Shown piece by piece: positions 51,125 through 62,715 of a stretch of DNA of 64,000 nt. Numbering within the stretch: position 1 is the first letter of the stretch; each line of letters begins with the position of its first letter. Source of the stretch: Nissolia schottii. Its lineage: Eukaryota > Streptophyta > Magnoliopsida > Fabales > Fabaceae. The notes beneath the pieces are model-generated. The model made no database searches. It worked only from the letters and a program-made list of their open reading frames with translations, and had not been told where the DNA came from. The translations under genes were made by a program, and so were the position numbers. Location of the stretch: contig QANU01000796.1 in assembly GCA_003254905.1 (NCBI GenBank), positions 607,577 through 671,576 on the forward strand. The letters are read 5' to 3'.

Positions 51125-52128
51125 CTTATAGCATACGGAAAATGCCTATTTATGATCAAATTTGTTTTTAATGAAAAAGACATGGCTATAGTCTATGAAA
51201 CATAACAATTAATCTAAGAAGTCATTTTTAGTTAAAAATAGAATGTCATAGGTTACGAAAATTCCACTTTACTAAAAATCAATTTTAAATGAAAATCCAA
51301 ATCTATAGCCTATGAAAAATGTATATCAACGAAAAATTTTGTTTTTAACAAATAAGAAAAGGCAATAACTCATGAAAGATGATCATTCATCCAAGAAGTC
51401 ATTTTCAATGAAAAAATGTCATAGGCTTCGGAAATAGAACTTTATCAAAAATCATTTTTGAGTAAAAATCCAATGCTATAGACTACGAAAAATTCTTATT
51501 TACGATAAAGTTTCCTTTTAATGAAGAAAACATGGTTGTAACCTATGAAAGATATCCATTACTCTAGGAAGTCATTTTTAGTTAAAAATAGATGGTCATG
51601 GGCTACGGAAATTGCATTATACCAAAAATCAATTTTAAACAAAAATCCAAATCTATAGCCTACGAAAAATGTATATTAATAGAAAACTTTGTTTTTAATG
51701 AAGAAATGGTAATAGCCTATAAAAGATGATCATTAATCCAAAGTCATTTTTAATGAAAAAGAGAACGTCATAGGCTACAAAAAAAAATGCACTTAAACAA
51801 AAATCATTTTTGAGTGAAATCTAAGGTATAGCCTATGAAAATTTCCTATTTAAGATAAAGTTTATTTTTATTGAAAAAAACATGGATATAGCCTATGAAA
51901 GATGATCATAAATCTAAGAAGTCATTTTTAGCAAAAAAATAGAAAGTCATAAGCTACGAAAATAACATTATTTAGAAAATCAATGTTAAACGAAAATCCA
52001 AGTCAACCTAAGAAAAATGCATATTAACAAAAAAAATTGTTTTTTAACGAATAAGAAAAGGCAATAACCTATAAAAGATGGTCATTAATCCAAGAATTTA
52101 TTTTTAATGAAAAAGAGAAGGTTATAAT
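51125..52128 (+). repeat. Left inverted arm: tandem repeats of about 175 bp in alternating A/B variants
   Basis: The anchor CCTATGAAAGATGATCATTA recurs in altered form near 51192, 51373, 51543, 51717, 51893 and 52070, a spacing of about 170-180 bp. Two variants alternate. One is marked by ATGTATATTAACGAAAA and an AAGGCAATA segment. The other is marked by ATTCCTATTTACGATAAAG and ACATGG. The higher-order unit is therefore a dimer of about 350 bp. It is non-coding. Confidence 0.85.
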
Positions 52129-53565
52129 GTCACGACTCAGAAAAAAAAGGGCGCGTCTCGCACAAGACGTATAGCATCTCGCGCGAGATGATGTTCGCAA
52201 GAGTTCATCTTGCACGAGACGAGTGTTGGGCACGCTACAACTCCCAGGGAGTGCTGCAACATGCCGGAATTAGTCTCACATCGATTAGAGCGATAGAATG
52301 GAGTCTCCTCCTCCCCCTATATATAGAAGCTTCCTATGAGTGTTTAGACTTGTTAATTCATTCCAGAGCTTGAGAGGTCCCACTTTTGTGAGTCTTTTCG
52401 CTGAAGTTATATTTTTATTTCCTTTTTCCCTCTCATTTTTCATTTATGAGGAAGCAGTGCCTCCACGTAGGGTGTTAAGAGCTCCTAACTTAGTGCTCCT
52501 TAGCGGTCAGTCATGTTAAGGTGATTGGCTTTCTTCACGGTCTATTTTAGACCATGTATTTATTTTTAAAGTTATTTATTTATTTATTTTAGAATTATTT
52601 TATTTATGCGTGTTTTATGAAATCCTAGGAGGTAGAACTTAGTATTTTATTTTAGTACCTATGAAGTTAGTTATTATCAAGAATTCTTTTATTTAATTAG
52701 TATAAATAAAGTTATTTAATTAGTTATTTTCTTATAATTATTTATTTAGAAACTCCTTATTTATGAAGTAAACATTTACGAAGCTATTTTAGAAAAATCA
52801 TGAAACTATTTAGAATTACATGGGACCACCTATTTTATTACTACATTAAATAAAGTCATGTTGCGCGTGTATGATTAAGTGATATAGAGATTCATATTGT
52901 TTGGTTAAAACCTTTAATAAAAGATTATGGTTAAGGAAAGATTCTGATGGGAGAAGATTTCTGTTAAGGAAAGGTTTTGGCTAAGGACAAGGCTTGGTAT
53001 TTAAGTTGTCCATTGTGATGCACATCTCTTACCTGGGAACCTCGCTAAGCATGAGATCTTAGTCTACCTTTACTTTTCCAAGATAAAACATTTAATAAAT
53101 ATATTAAGTCATGTTATGCTATCAGTATTAGTTAAAGGATTATGTTATGATGATCATCTTATGTTATGTATTTAAAATTGTTTGCATGGGATTATATCTA
53201 GGATAGAACTGGAAGTTAGTGACAACCTACGTTGACCTTGGTATACCTTGTACAACCATAAAGTAGAATAAGATTCGTGTAGATTTAGGACAATACCGTA
53301 AATCCCAAACATGGTAGCCCGTGATGCCTAGTGCCATGTATCATGTCATGTAGATTAGGGAAAGACTGTAAATCCCAGACATTTGAAGAACAGATAAACC
53401 GTAATGCTCCGATTGCCTAATGAGATAATTCTTAATTGAATTATGTTTTCAAATGCTTTTATATATTAGTTATTATTATAGAAATGTTTTATGCTTGTTA
53501 TATATTATGTATTGCATCTACATGACATGTTTTCGAAGTGTCCCATGTCACTGTGTGGACGGCCT
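52129..53565 (+). mobile_element. LTR-family fragment in the loop of the fold-back structure (fossil)
   Basis: It starts TGTCACGACTCAG, has a TATA word CTATATATAGAAGC (about 52316) and, from 53215, matches 5700-6065 in reverse complement. From about 52890 to 53060 it also matches the solo LTR at 3321-5278. The 3' part of the LTR is missing: similarity stops near 53565, where the inverted arm starts. Confidence 0.65.
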
Positions 53566-53602
53566 ACGACCTTCTACTTTTAACAAAAAAATGACTTCTT
53601 AG
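53566..53602 (-). repeat. First segment of the right inverted arm
   Basis: CCTACGACCTTCTACTTTTA and the following TGACTTCTTAG are the reverse complement of the left-arm unit. The segment ends in CTTAG, the target duplication of the inserted LTR. Confidence 0.75.
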
Positions 53603-53949
53603 TGTTAAGAATATTATCATATCTCTGATTTATTTTAATTGATCTAATGTTTATTTAGTTTGATTACTTCCGATTTATGTTGATTTTATATTTATGTTCT
53701 GATTTTGTTTCTTAGCCTATTTATAGGCACTTCTCATTGTATCAAATCACAACTTTGATAATACAATATCAAAAATGCTCCATGTACACCCAATATCCAT
53801 ACACCATACACCACCATTTTATATGGTTTCACTGTTTATTAATACGGAATACAGTGAATTTTCTGTATTTAGAAAATACGCAATTCCACACGCACTGAAA
53901 TTGCAACAGAATCTGAGATGTAATGGTTTCTCAACCATACCGCAACAGC

Positions 53950-54051
53950 ATCTTCCATATCCACCTCTGAAACAAAAACACTAGCTCCATGGAAATCAAA
54001 ATCTTCCATAACCACCTCTGAACTAAAACGCGAGCTCCACGAAAACCATAA
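53950..54051. repeat. 51-bp direct repeat in the Mutator-like element
   Basis: ATCTTCCATATCCACCTCTG and its relative ATCTTCCATAACCACCTCTG start at 53950 and 54001. The 51-bp period keeps the frame. On the minus strand it reads as a 17-aa repeat with SEVxMED. Confidence 0.7.
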
Positions 54052-54239
54052 TCCTCCATGAAAATCAAAGTCGCAAGTGCAATTCCACAATCAAAGCATA
54101 TACAGTCGTAATCTCATTTAGTTAGTGATCGAAAACGATAATACAAGAATCTGTGGCAATTTTTCGTCATTTTTTGATGAATTCCATGGAGAATTTTTGA
54201 TTTGGTGACGTTGCTGTGAAATTACAGTGTTTTGAAATT

Positions 54240-55590
54240 TTATAACACAGAAAATAAAATGTGCAAACTTTATATGGGCGTATGTGCAAACATTAATTGG
54301 ACATATGTGCAAACATTATCCACAGGGCCATAGAAATGTTTTTGTTAAGGGAGATGATGTGCATTTTGGCACATTCTCAACATTTCAACAAATAATCCAT
54401 AAAACACTATAATTTGTTGACACAAATTGAATTTTTATTTACTATAATGATTAAATATTAGATTGTGTNNNNNNNNNNNNNNNNNNNNNNNNNNNNNNNN
54501 NNNNNNNNNNNNNNNNNNNNNNNNNNNNNNNNNNNNNNNNNNNNNNNNNNNNNNNNNNNNNNNNNNNNNNNNNNNNNNNNNNNNNNNNNNNNNNNNNNNN
54601 NNNNNNNNNNNNNNNNNNNNNNNNNNNNNNNNNNNNNNNNNNNNNNNNNNNNNNNNNNNNNNNNNNNNNNNNNNNNNNNNNNNNNNNNNNNNNNNNNNNN
54701 NNNNNNNNNNNNNNNNNNNNNNNNNNNNNNNNNNNNNNNNNNNNNNNNNNNNNNNNNNNNNNNNNNNNNNNNNNNNNNNNNNNNNNNNNNNNNNNNNNNN
54801 NNNNNNNNNNNNNNNNNNNNNNNNNNNNNNNNNNNNNNNNNNNNNNNNNNNNNNNNNNNNNNNNNNNNNNNNNNNNNNNNNNNNNNNNNNNNNNNNNNNN
54901 NNNNNNNNNNNNNNNNNNNNNNNNNNNNNNNNNNNNNNNNNNNNNNNNNNNNNNNNNNNNNNNNNNNNNNNNNNNNNNNNNNNNNNNNNNNNNNNNNNNN
55001 NNNNNNNNNNNNNNNNNNNNNNNNNNNNNNNNNNNNNNNNNNNNNNNNNNNNNNNNNNNNNNNNNNNNNNNNNNNNNNNNNNNNNNNNNNNNNNNNNNNN
55101 NNNNNNNNNNNNNNNNNNNNNNNNNNNNNNNNNNNNNNNNNNNNNNNNNNNNNNNNNNNNNNNNNNNNNNNNNNNNNNNNNNNNNNNNNNNNNNNNNNNN
55201 NNNNNNNNNNNNTTTGTCACAAATGCATAAAAATGCAGAATTTGATGTATTGCAGAATTGTGCAAACTTTAAATGGGCATATGTGCAAACATTAAATGGG
55301 CGTATGTGCAAACATTATCACAGGTCACAGGTTTTGTCTTTGTTGAGTAAGAGGATGTGCATTTTGGAACATTTTCAACCTTTCAACAATTAATGCATTA
55401 TTATAAATATTTTGACACAACTTTTTACATATTGCCATTATAAACATTAGAAGATGTGATATAAGCATTATGCGTTTGTCACAAATGCATAAAAATGCAG
55501 AATTTGATGTATTGCAGAATTGTGCAAACTTTAAATGGGCATATGTGCAAACATTAAATGGGCGTATGTGCAAACATTATCACAGGTCAC
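54240..55590. repeat. Tandem array of about 262 bp units, partly unsequenced
   Basis: A unit containing GTGCAAACTTTAAATGGGC and GGGCGTATGTGCAAACATTA occurs at about 55260 and 55523, starting words TTTGTCACAAATGC at 55213 and 55475 (period 262). A diverged third copy is at about 54257. The gap lies inside the array. Confidence 0.8.
54469..55212. other. Assembly gap (744 N)
   Basis: Only unknown bases. The gap is within a tandem array, so its true length may differ. Confidence 0.99.
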
Positions 55591-55766
55591 AGATCACAGC
55601 ATAAGTCATGTATATCTTGTTCTTTTCCTTTCTCCTGTCAATTATGCTTTGGTTTTTTGTTTTTGGACTTCTTTCTTTTTTAGTTAAAAGATGATAGCAA
55701 GCAGTAACATATTCAATGACTCATTTCTTTAACAAATCTTAGATCTTGCGCACGAGATTGCAGAAC

Positions 55767-55825
55767 ACGACGAGGTCGAAGAGCACGACGAGGTCGAAGA
55801 GAACGACGACGTCGAAGAGAACGAA
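55767..55825 (+). repeat. 18-bp purine-rich minisatellite
   Basis: CACGACGAGGTCGAAGAG and variants occur three times in a row. In one plus-strand frame it reads as the hexapeptide HDEVEE or NDDVEE, leading to ENEEGEESGEQ and a stop at about 55852. Whether it is translated is unknown. Confidence 0.75.
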
Positions 55826-56097
55826 GAGGGTGAAGAGAGCGGAGAGCAATGAATAGTGAAAATTTTCGAGAAAGAGAACGAAGCGTGGGTTCACGCGCGC
55901 AGGGGGTGAGAGTGGGCGAGGTAGCGCTGGAGGCAGTTATTTAGTGAGACCCACAGTACATTCATACCGGTGTATGTATGGTGTACACTATAAGGGTGTA
56001 CGTGTAGCATGACTGATACAATATTTCTCCATTCTCTGTAACCTTTCTCTAGTTTTTGTCCCCCTTTAGCCATTTATTCAAGATGTTTAACACTTAG

Positions 56098-57690
56098 ATT
56101 AATGGCTATGTTTCATAGGTTATAGACATATTTTCTTTGTTAAAAACAAACTTTATAAAAAAAAAAAAGGCATTTGTTGTAAGCTATAGCTTTGAATTTT
56201 AATTCAAAAATAATTTTCGGTAAATTGCAAATTCTGTAGTCAATGACCTCTTTTTCATTAAAAATGACTTCTTGGATTAATAATCATCTTTCATAGATTA
56301 TAACCATGTCTTTTTTGTTAAAAAACTATATCATTCATAGACATTTTTTGTAGGGTATAGCCTTGCATTTTCACTGCAAAATGATTTTTTTTTAATTTCA
56401 ATTTTTAAAGCCTATGACCTTCTATTTTTAACTAAAATGACTTCTTGTATTAGTGGTCATCTTTCATAGCCTACAACCTTGTTTTCTTCGTTAAAAACAA
56501 ACTTTATCGTTCATAGTCATTTTTTGTAGTCTATAGCCTTGGATTGAAAATTGATTTTTGGTAAGTTGAAATTTTGGAGTCCATAACCTTCTATTTTTAA
56601 CAAAAAAATAAATTCTTAGAATAATGGTCACATTTTATAGGCTAAAACCATGTTTTCTTCATTAATAACAAACTTAATTGAAAATAGGCATTTTTCGTAT
56701 GCTAATATAGCCTTCGACTTTCACTCAAAAATTATATTCGGAAAAGTGCAATTTTCGTAGACTATATTCCTTCCTTTTTATTAAAAATGACTTATTGGAT
56801 TAATGACCATCTTTCATAGACGATTTCTTTTTCTTATTCATTTAAAACCAAAAAAAAAATGTTAGAATGCATTTTCGTAGGCTATACCTTGGATTTTACT
56901 TTAAAAATGAGTTTTGTTAAAGTGTACTTTCCATAGCCTATAACCTTCTATTTTTCACTAAAAATAATCTTTTTCTATTAATGACCAAATTTCATAGGTT
57001 ATACCCATGAATTTTTTGGTTAAAAAAACATGATCGGTCATTGGAATTTTTCGCAGGCTATGCCTTGGACTTTCACTAAAAAATAATTTTCAATAACGTG
57101 CAATTTTCATAGTCTATAACCTTTTACTTTTAACAAAAAACTACTTCTTACATTAATGGTCATCTTTTATAAGATATAACCAATGTTTTTTCGTTAAAAA
57201 CAAACTTTATCATTCATAGGTATTTTCGTAGGCTAGCCAAGGATTTTCTATGAAAAATGATTTTTGATAAATTCCAATTTCTTTAACCTATGATCTTCTA
57301 CTTTTAACTAAAAATGACTTTTTAGATTAATACACATCTTTCATAGGCTAAAGTCATGTTCTTCGTTAAAAGCAAACTTTGTCGTAAACAAGAATTTTTC
57401 GTAGTCTATATATATAGACTACAAAAATTTTCACTAAAAAATGATTTTCGATAAAATGTAATTTTCATAGCCTATGACCTTCTGCCTTTCATTAAAAACA
57501 ATCTTCTCTCTTCTATTTTTAATTAAAAAAACATGTCTTCTAAGATTAATGGACATCTTTCATAGGTTATAACCATGTCTTTTTTATTTGAAACCAACTT
57601 TATCGTTCAATGGCATTTTTGTAGGCTTAACCTTGTATTTTCATTGAAAAATAATTATTCAAAATTACAATTTTCGTAGCCTGTGATCTT
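56098..57690 (-). repeat. Right inverted arm: about nine repeats of about 175 bp
   Basis: The reverse complement of the left-arm unit. Anchors of the type CATCTTTCATAGGTTATAAC lie near 56117, 56287, 56458, 56630, 56810, 56990, 57160, 57340 and 57550. It resumes the arm segment 53566-53602 after the LTR insertion. Longer than the left arm by about three units. Confidence 0.82.
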
Positions 57691-60039
57691 CTATTTAAAA
57701 ACCTCATGCATACTACCCATACCCCTCACCACTAAAATTGATTTATAAGAAGGAAGAATATGTAAATACATAATACTTCTATTAGTCATTTAGTTATTAG
57801 ATTGTCCTTATTGGTAATCCGTGTTTACCTTTATAACTATTCAACGAACCTGAAAAGATGCCTAGAAATTGGACTGTAATTATTCCGTCAACCTAATTTT
57901 TTTATTATTAAAAAAGAAAATTAACACCGCTTAGTCCTTTCTAAATTTGAATTTTATTTTTGGTACATTCTAAATTTAAAATTATGATGGAGTGAGCGTG
58001 TCTCTAAATTTAAACTTGAATGGCCCAAAATCATTTAAACTTCATACATGTACGGTGCACCGTCTATTATTTTGTTACAAGCTCGTAATATCATCAAAGC
58101 AAAAATATTTTGTGGCAAGATCGGGGGCCGAAAATGAAAACCAGTGACATCAACAACCCTCCTTTTCGACCAAAAAAAAAAACAAAAGACAACCCACCTT
58201 TAGCACCTCATGCTGAAATCCGTTCGAATATTTTGATGCATAGACCGTATATAACATAACCACACAAGTCGCTGCATCGAACTTGTCACTCTATGCGTTA
58301 GATTGAGAAAAATATATGTCACTCTTTGCTCTCTTAACAAGTTCAATGCACTGAGGACACCAAACCAAAAGAAAATGTACAAAACATAGATGATGGCAGA
58401 GAACCTAGCAAAGGTTGATAGTGCCCCAAATAACATCAACGCGAAACAAAAAACAATACGACGTTATCCATCAAATTTCAAATCTGAGAGTGGACGTCAG
58501 ATTAATCCAACCCTCCCCAATTTCCTAAAACACCCCAACCAAATACTTGCTTTCTGACAAATCGTGGTTAAAATCATAAAAACGGAAAAAGTATAAGCAA
58601 TGCAAAATAAACATCGTAACACAGGAAGAACTAGGATAAAATAGATCATACTATGCAAGCATATCATATCCACCCAGGGTCTGGGTTTTCGGCAATGCCA
58701 CCGGCTAACAGAACAACTAAGATTCACACAAAAAAGCAGCCATAACCCACTAGTTACATGGTTTTTGTTAATTCCTAAACACCCTCTTAATGTTCTTACA
58801 AACAGATATAGTTTTTTTGTGCTTCATACACCTGGACATAGACAAAAGTGAAGTGAAAATCTAAAGGAGCAAGTAAAAAAATTATACCCTTAAATTAATA
58901 AAGTGAGATCCATATACATATTTCAACTTTATTGATCCAAGAATTAAAATTTTTACTTTTTCCTCTAAAGAATCCAATGGCCACAAGAACCTACACACAT
59001 CATTCTGCAACTACCCCAAGCACGCTTGCGTCATCCATTTCTACTATTTGCAATCCACTAACTTTTTATCCAATAACAAGTTTTTTTTATTAGACAATAG
59101 AGCACTGTTCCACGGAAAACATAAACAAGCCTAGATGTTCTACTGTAGAGAAACTACAAGCACCTTCTTAGCTTATCCATCACCTATCATACAATAGTAC
59201 TGTTTTTGATCAGTTTTGCAGGCACCAAATAAACCAAGCTACACACAAACCTTTATATGCCATTCATAAAAAGGGCAGCCCATTGTATGAGACTCCCACA
59301 GGGAGGAATTGAAAGAGAATAGATGTATGCAACCTAATCCTGCAAGTGAATAGGTTGTTTCCATTTAAACTTATGAGCTTAAGATCACAAGGCAACAACC
59401 ATATTGTTATGTGAAGGTTCACCTTCATAAAAAATAGTCATACTTTATTCAAACAATAAACATCCAATCCCAATTTCCTCAACCATTTTCTCGACTAACA
59501 TCCACATAATCTTTACATAAAAAAAATGAACAAACATAAACCTCCAACATTATGCAAGAAATAAGACTTCTATTCTAGCTTATAACAAGAAAAGTGAAGA
59601 TGGTAATTACAGAAATCTTAATCTTATGATGAGCATTAGGCTTATGGAAAATGTAAAAATATGCTCAAATATATACTGCACTCAAAAAGAGAGGGGCAGA
59701 GATCACCCTGCCTGTAGGTAGATTTGGCAAACATTAATACACCTGCCTGTAGGTGAGAAAGCCCTGTAACCCAAACCAAGGAACATAATTATGAACTAAA
59801 CAATCATGTCCATTAACCTCGCAGTGCACACATACCACTTACACAGTTTTTTTTCTTTACGATAATGCAAGAGCAACAGTTTTGATACAAGTAAGATTAA
59901 CAATAATTGTCAATTAGGAAAAGAATAGCCAGCAAACAATAAAGACATTACCATCATTTGGTAAAATCCAATTCACTTTCTTGCTGTAGCATTAAAGGAT
60001 CCAACAGTCAAAGCTAACAGCAGTCAACCAAGTAAATTA
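57691..60039. other. Spacer between the fold-back structure and ITPK
   Basis: No gene could be supported on either strand. From about 58080 the sequence is less AT-biased, which could reflect transcribed DNA, but no splice-consistent protein was found. Confidence 0.3.
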
Positions 60040-61270
60040 AGAAAGCTATTTGCTAGTCCACATCGCAACAGCTACTGCAGTTGCATAAGCTGCATTTATC
60101 CACATTGCTATCATAATAGTGCAACCACAACCGCAATCGCAACCATAATTTAAAATAATACCAAATAAGGAACCTCGTGATTGAAGAAACTAAAAGAAAG
60201 GCATCAATCAGGCATATGTATTATCGCAGAATGAGCAAATCATAAATGCCACCAATTCATACAGAGCAAGAAATCTAAAATGAGAACAAAATCGACAAAG
60301 CAAACAATTAAGGCATTCAATTATCGCTGAATGAGAAAAATCATATATGCAGCAATGCAAACAAAGCAAGAGGTTAAAAATGAGAACAAAATCAATGAGA
60401 TGAAATATTAAGGCATTGGGTTAAATGCATAAAACAACAAAGTAAAGGGAACTTGATTAAACAAAAGCATTTGAAATAAATACCAAGCCTTCACTTAGTT
60501 GTTATAACATCAGCCCCATCTCAATAAAGCAACTTGCAATGATAGAAAACCAAAACATGAAAGTTCAATTTAGTTTGTTTAGCATATCCCAGGCATGATA
60601 CTATTGTTGAACACATTTCCTTCTAATTCACAATAGATTACAGTTCTTTCAACAAGTAGTGTGTTTGCATTTTTATAAAAAATAAAAATAAAAAGAGCAT
60701 AGACTAAGACTTTAGATGGACATCAGATTTAGCCTAAAGTGTTTGCAAGTTGAAAATATATTATTATTAGACATCTCTTTGAAAATGCACTGCATAATGA
60801 AATTTCATTATTTCATTTATATATAGAATATGAGATATTGCACAAACACCAAATCAAATTACGTCACAGCCTTGGACAACACGTGTTAGGATAAGAAAAG
60901 ATTCTTTATCTATCTTGGCAGCACATACAAATAGATTGATGTCCACAACCGCAATCGCAGCTGCAAGCAACAGCACCGCGACAGCTATTGCAGCTGCATT
61001 AGCTGCAGTTTTTTTCAACTTAAGTAATATTGATACCACAACCACAATGACAACCACAACTGCAATTAAAAACTATTTTAGGGAATATTGCAATTTAAAA
61101 GACTACCAATTACGGATAAGGAATCTCATGATTGAATAAACTCGAGAAAGCCATCAACCGGCACAAGTTATATCCTGAATGGAAAAATCAAAAACACAGC
61201 CAATGCAAACAGAATCGACAAAGCAAAAAAATTAAGGCATCAAATTAAATGCAAAAAACAACAAAGTAAA
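60040..61270. repeat. Locally duplicated block with GCAACCGCAAT-type words
   Basis: Words such as CAACCGCAATCGCA and TTGCAGCTGCATTAGCTGCA near 60060-60150 and again near 60948-61060 are followed by related segments (ATGAGAACAAAATCGACAAA, AATTAAGGCAT, AAACAACAAAGTAAA) near 60220-60450 and 61170-61270. The unit AGCAAG..TTAAGGCATT is also present twice in tandem at about 60225 and 60330. This block may be a degenerate dispersed repeat. Confidence 0.55.
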
Positions 61271-61566
61271 ACAGTTCCTAGGGTGAACACAGAGCCTCAG
61301 AACACAACTTTTCTAAACCTTCGGGTATTTGAGAAGTACCTATCTCCTGAGCAATGGTGTAAGGAATATACATGTCAAGAGGTTAACCTAGCCACAAACG
61401 AACCTACTGATTCCACCACTATACCAATTGCTACCTAAACAGAATGTGCAACTCACTTCTACCCATCCAACTGGCTAAAGGGTCCATTGAGTAAATTCTG
61501 GTTACCCAAAAGCACCAATCAATGAGAGTGATAGAACGAGATACACATTATGAGGGAAAAAAAATC
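61271..61566 (-). other. Probable ITPK 3' untranslated region
   Basis: It lies directly downstream of the ITPK stop codon on the minus strand. It is composition-balanced, with no open frame and no clear poly(A) signal. Confidence 0.35.
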
Positions 61567-62715
61567 TCAAACTTGAACAGAACTCTCTTTCTCTTCCATG
61601 CCAAGACTCGAAACTTGAAGGTTACCCTCATCCCCATCACCACTACAACTATTGCCCAGAATATTCCTCTTATCATCATAACCCTGCCGACATCTATCAC
61701 CGGTACTCTCGTCCTCCTCCACCTCGTCCTCGTCGGCACCCTCAGGGCCATCCTCTTCGTTTTTCTTGCACAACACATCACAGAAAAAGTCCGTCAAAAC
61801 AGCCTCATAGCCAGGCATTTTGGCATACCCGGGGAAGTAATTGATGTCAATGATAAGGTACCGATTCCCAAACCTGGAATCCCTAATCACGTCGAAATTA
61901 AACAGGTTCAGCTTCATCACCTGCCTCAACCCGCGAGCAATGTCGGTAACAAAGCTCAAAGGTGGCATCTCCGTATCCAAATGCATCATTTCATAATACC
62001 TGTCATCAATGGTCTCGTGCGTGGCCAAATTCGAGACCTGCGAGAACGACAGGACGTCGTCGGAGACCCCAACGAGTTTCTCCTCCGACACGTCCGGCAG
62101 GGACTTCCTCTTCACGCACCGCACGCGCTCCCCGACGACGTACACCTTGAAGATGACGCCGCCGTGATTAACGAACTCCTGCAGCACGATCGGCGGCTTC
62201 AGCTTGTGGAGGCCGTCGTGGCTGAACACGAGCGCCATCTTGTGCGACTTGGCGCTGCCATCGGCGACGAGTGGCTTCGCGATCACCGGGAATTTCAGCG
62301 TCTCCCAAGCCTGGCGGTCGAACAGCGTCTCCTTGTCGTAGATCACGATCTGCTTCGGGATCCCGAACGTCTCGCTGCTGCGGCGCCGCTCCATCTTCAG
62401 CTCCGACACCACCTGCAGCATCGAAATCCGGTTGTGCAGCCGCTCGATGGCCTCCGGCGAGTCCAGCACGGCCGCATTAGGGTTCGCCGCCGCGAACTCC
62501 CGCAGCTGGCGCTTCCACTCGTCGCCGTATTGCTTGTGGAGGACGCAGTCGAACGGGCCCTGCTCCGACAGGGGTCGGGTCGGGTCGACCCGGACCAGGT
62601 CGATGCCGCGCGACCTCGCGAGGGTCACGAGCGAATCGCGGATGAAACTCTGCTGCTTCTTCGGCGCGAGGGCGTACCCTACGCGGAACCTCTTCCCTAT
62701 TTCTTCTTCCGCCAT
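61567..62715 (-). CDS. Inositol-tetrakisphosphate 1-kinase (ITPK)
   Basis: One uninterrupted exon of 382 aa. The N-terminal ITPK domain ([15 protein letters not shown], residues 8-22) is followed by an ATP-grasp fold: [20 protein letters not shown] (144-163), [20 protein letters not shown] (176-195) and [11 protein letters not shown] (287-297), whose Asp and Asn bind Mg. Family knowledge: plant ITPKs phosphorylate inositol tris- and tetrakisphosphates on the way to phytate, and some members make InsP7. The catalytic core ends near residue 318. The acidic tail ([20 protein letters not shown] and beyond, to 382) exceeds the roughly 320 aa of the shortest family members. The paralog number cannot be decided. 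The 5' half is GC-rich compared with the AT-rich flanks. The start is the first in-frame ATG after a CCA-repeat leader. Intronless, like some plant ITPK genes. Confidence 0.93.
   Translation of the reverse strand: MAEEEIGKRFRVGYALAPKKQQSFIRDSLVTLARSRGIDLVRVDPTRPLSEQGPFDCVLHKQYGDEWKRQLREFAAANPNAAVLDSPEAIERLHNRISMLQVVSELKMERRRSSETFGIPKQIVIYDKETLFDRQAWETLKFPVIAKPLVADGSAKSHKMALVFSHDGLHKLKPPIVLQEFVNHGGVIFKVYVVGERVRCVKRKSLPDVSEEKLVGVSDDVLSFSQVSNLATHETIDDRYYEMMHLDTEMPPLSFVTDIARGLRQVMKLNLFNFDVIRDSRFGNRYLIIDINYFPGYAKMPGYEAVLTDFFCDVLCKKNEEDGPEGADEDEVEEDESTGDRCRQGYDDKRNILGNSCSGDGDEGNLQVSSLGMEEKESSVQV

Larger units (their letters stand above)
53770..56015. mobile_element. Mutator-like (9-bp duplication) non-autonomous element
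   Basis: The perfect 9-mer ATACAATAT flanks it (53761-53769 and 56016-56024), the target size of Mutator-like elements. The terminal 22 bp of both ends agree at 17 positions (shared CA...ATGCT.CA.GTACACCC), and ACACCATACA words continue inside. The interior carries a 51-bp repeat (53950-54050), a tandem array of about 262 bp with an assembly gap, and an 18-bp purine-rich repeat (55767-55825). No transposase is visible, though 744 bp are unknown. The total is 2246 bp including N. Confidence 0.72.
53603..56092 (+). mobile_element. Short solo LTR, itself interrupted by a Mutator-like element (fossil)
   Basis: It begins TGTTAAGAATATT and ends GATGTTTAACA, TG..CA ends, with an exact 5-bp duplication CTTAG at 53598-53602 and 56093-56097. 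Without the inner insertion the LTR is about 235 bp. It has a TATA-like CCTATTTATAGGCAC at about 53715, a layout common among short copia-type LTRs. No internal region is present. Confidence 0.75.

Noticed and set aside
54435-55311. Long open frames across the second gap
   Set aside because: Same artefact: unknown bases contain no stop codons.
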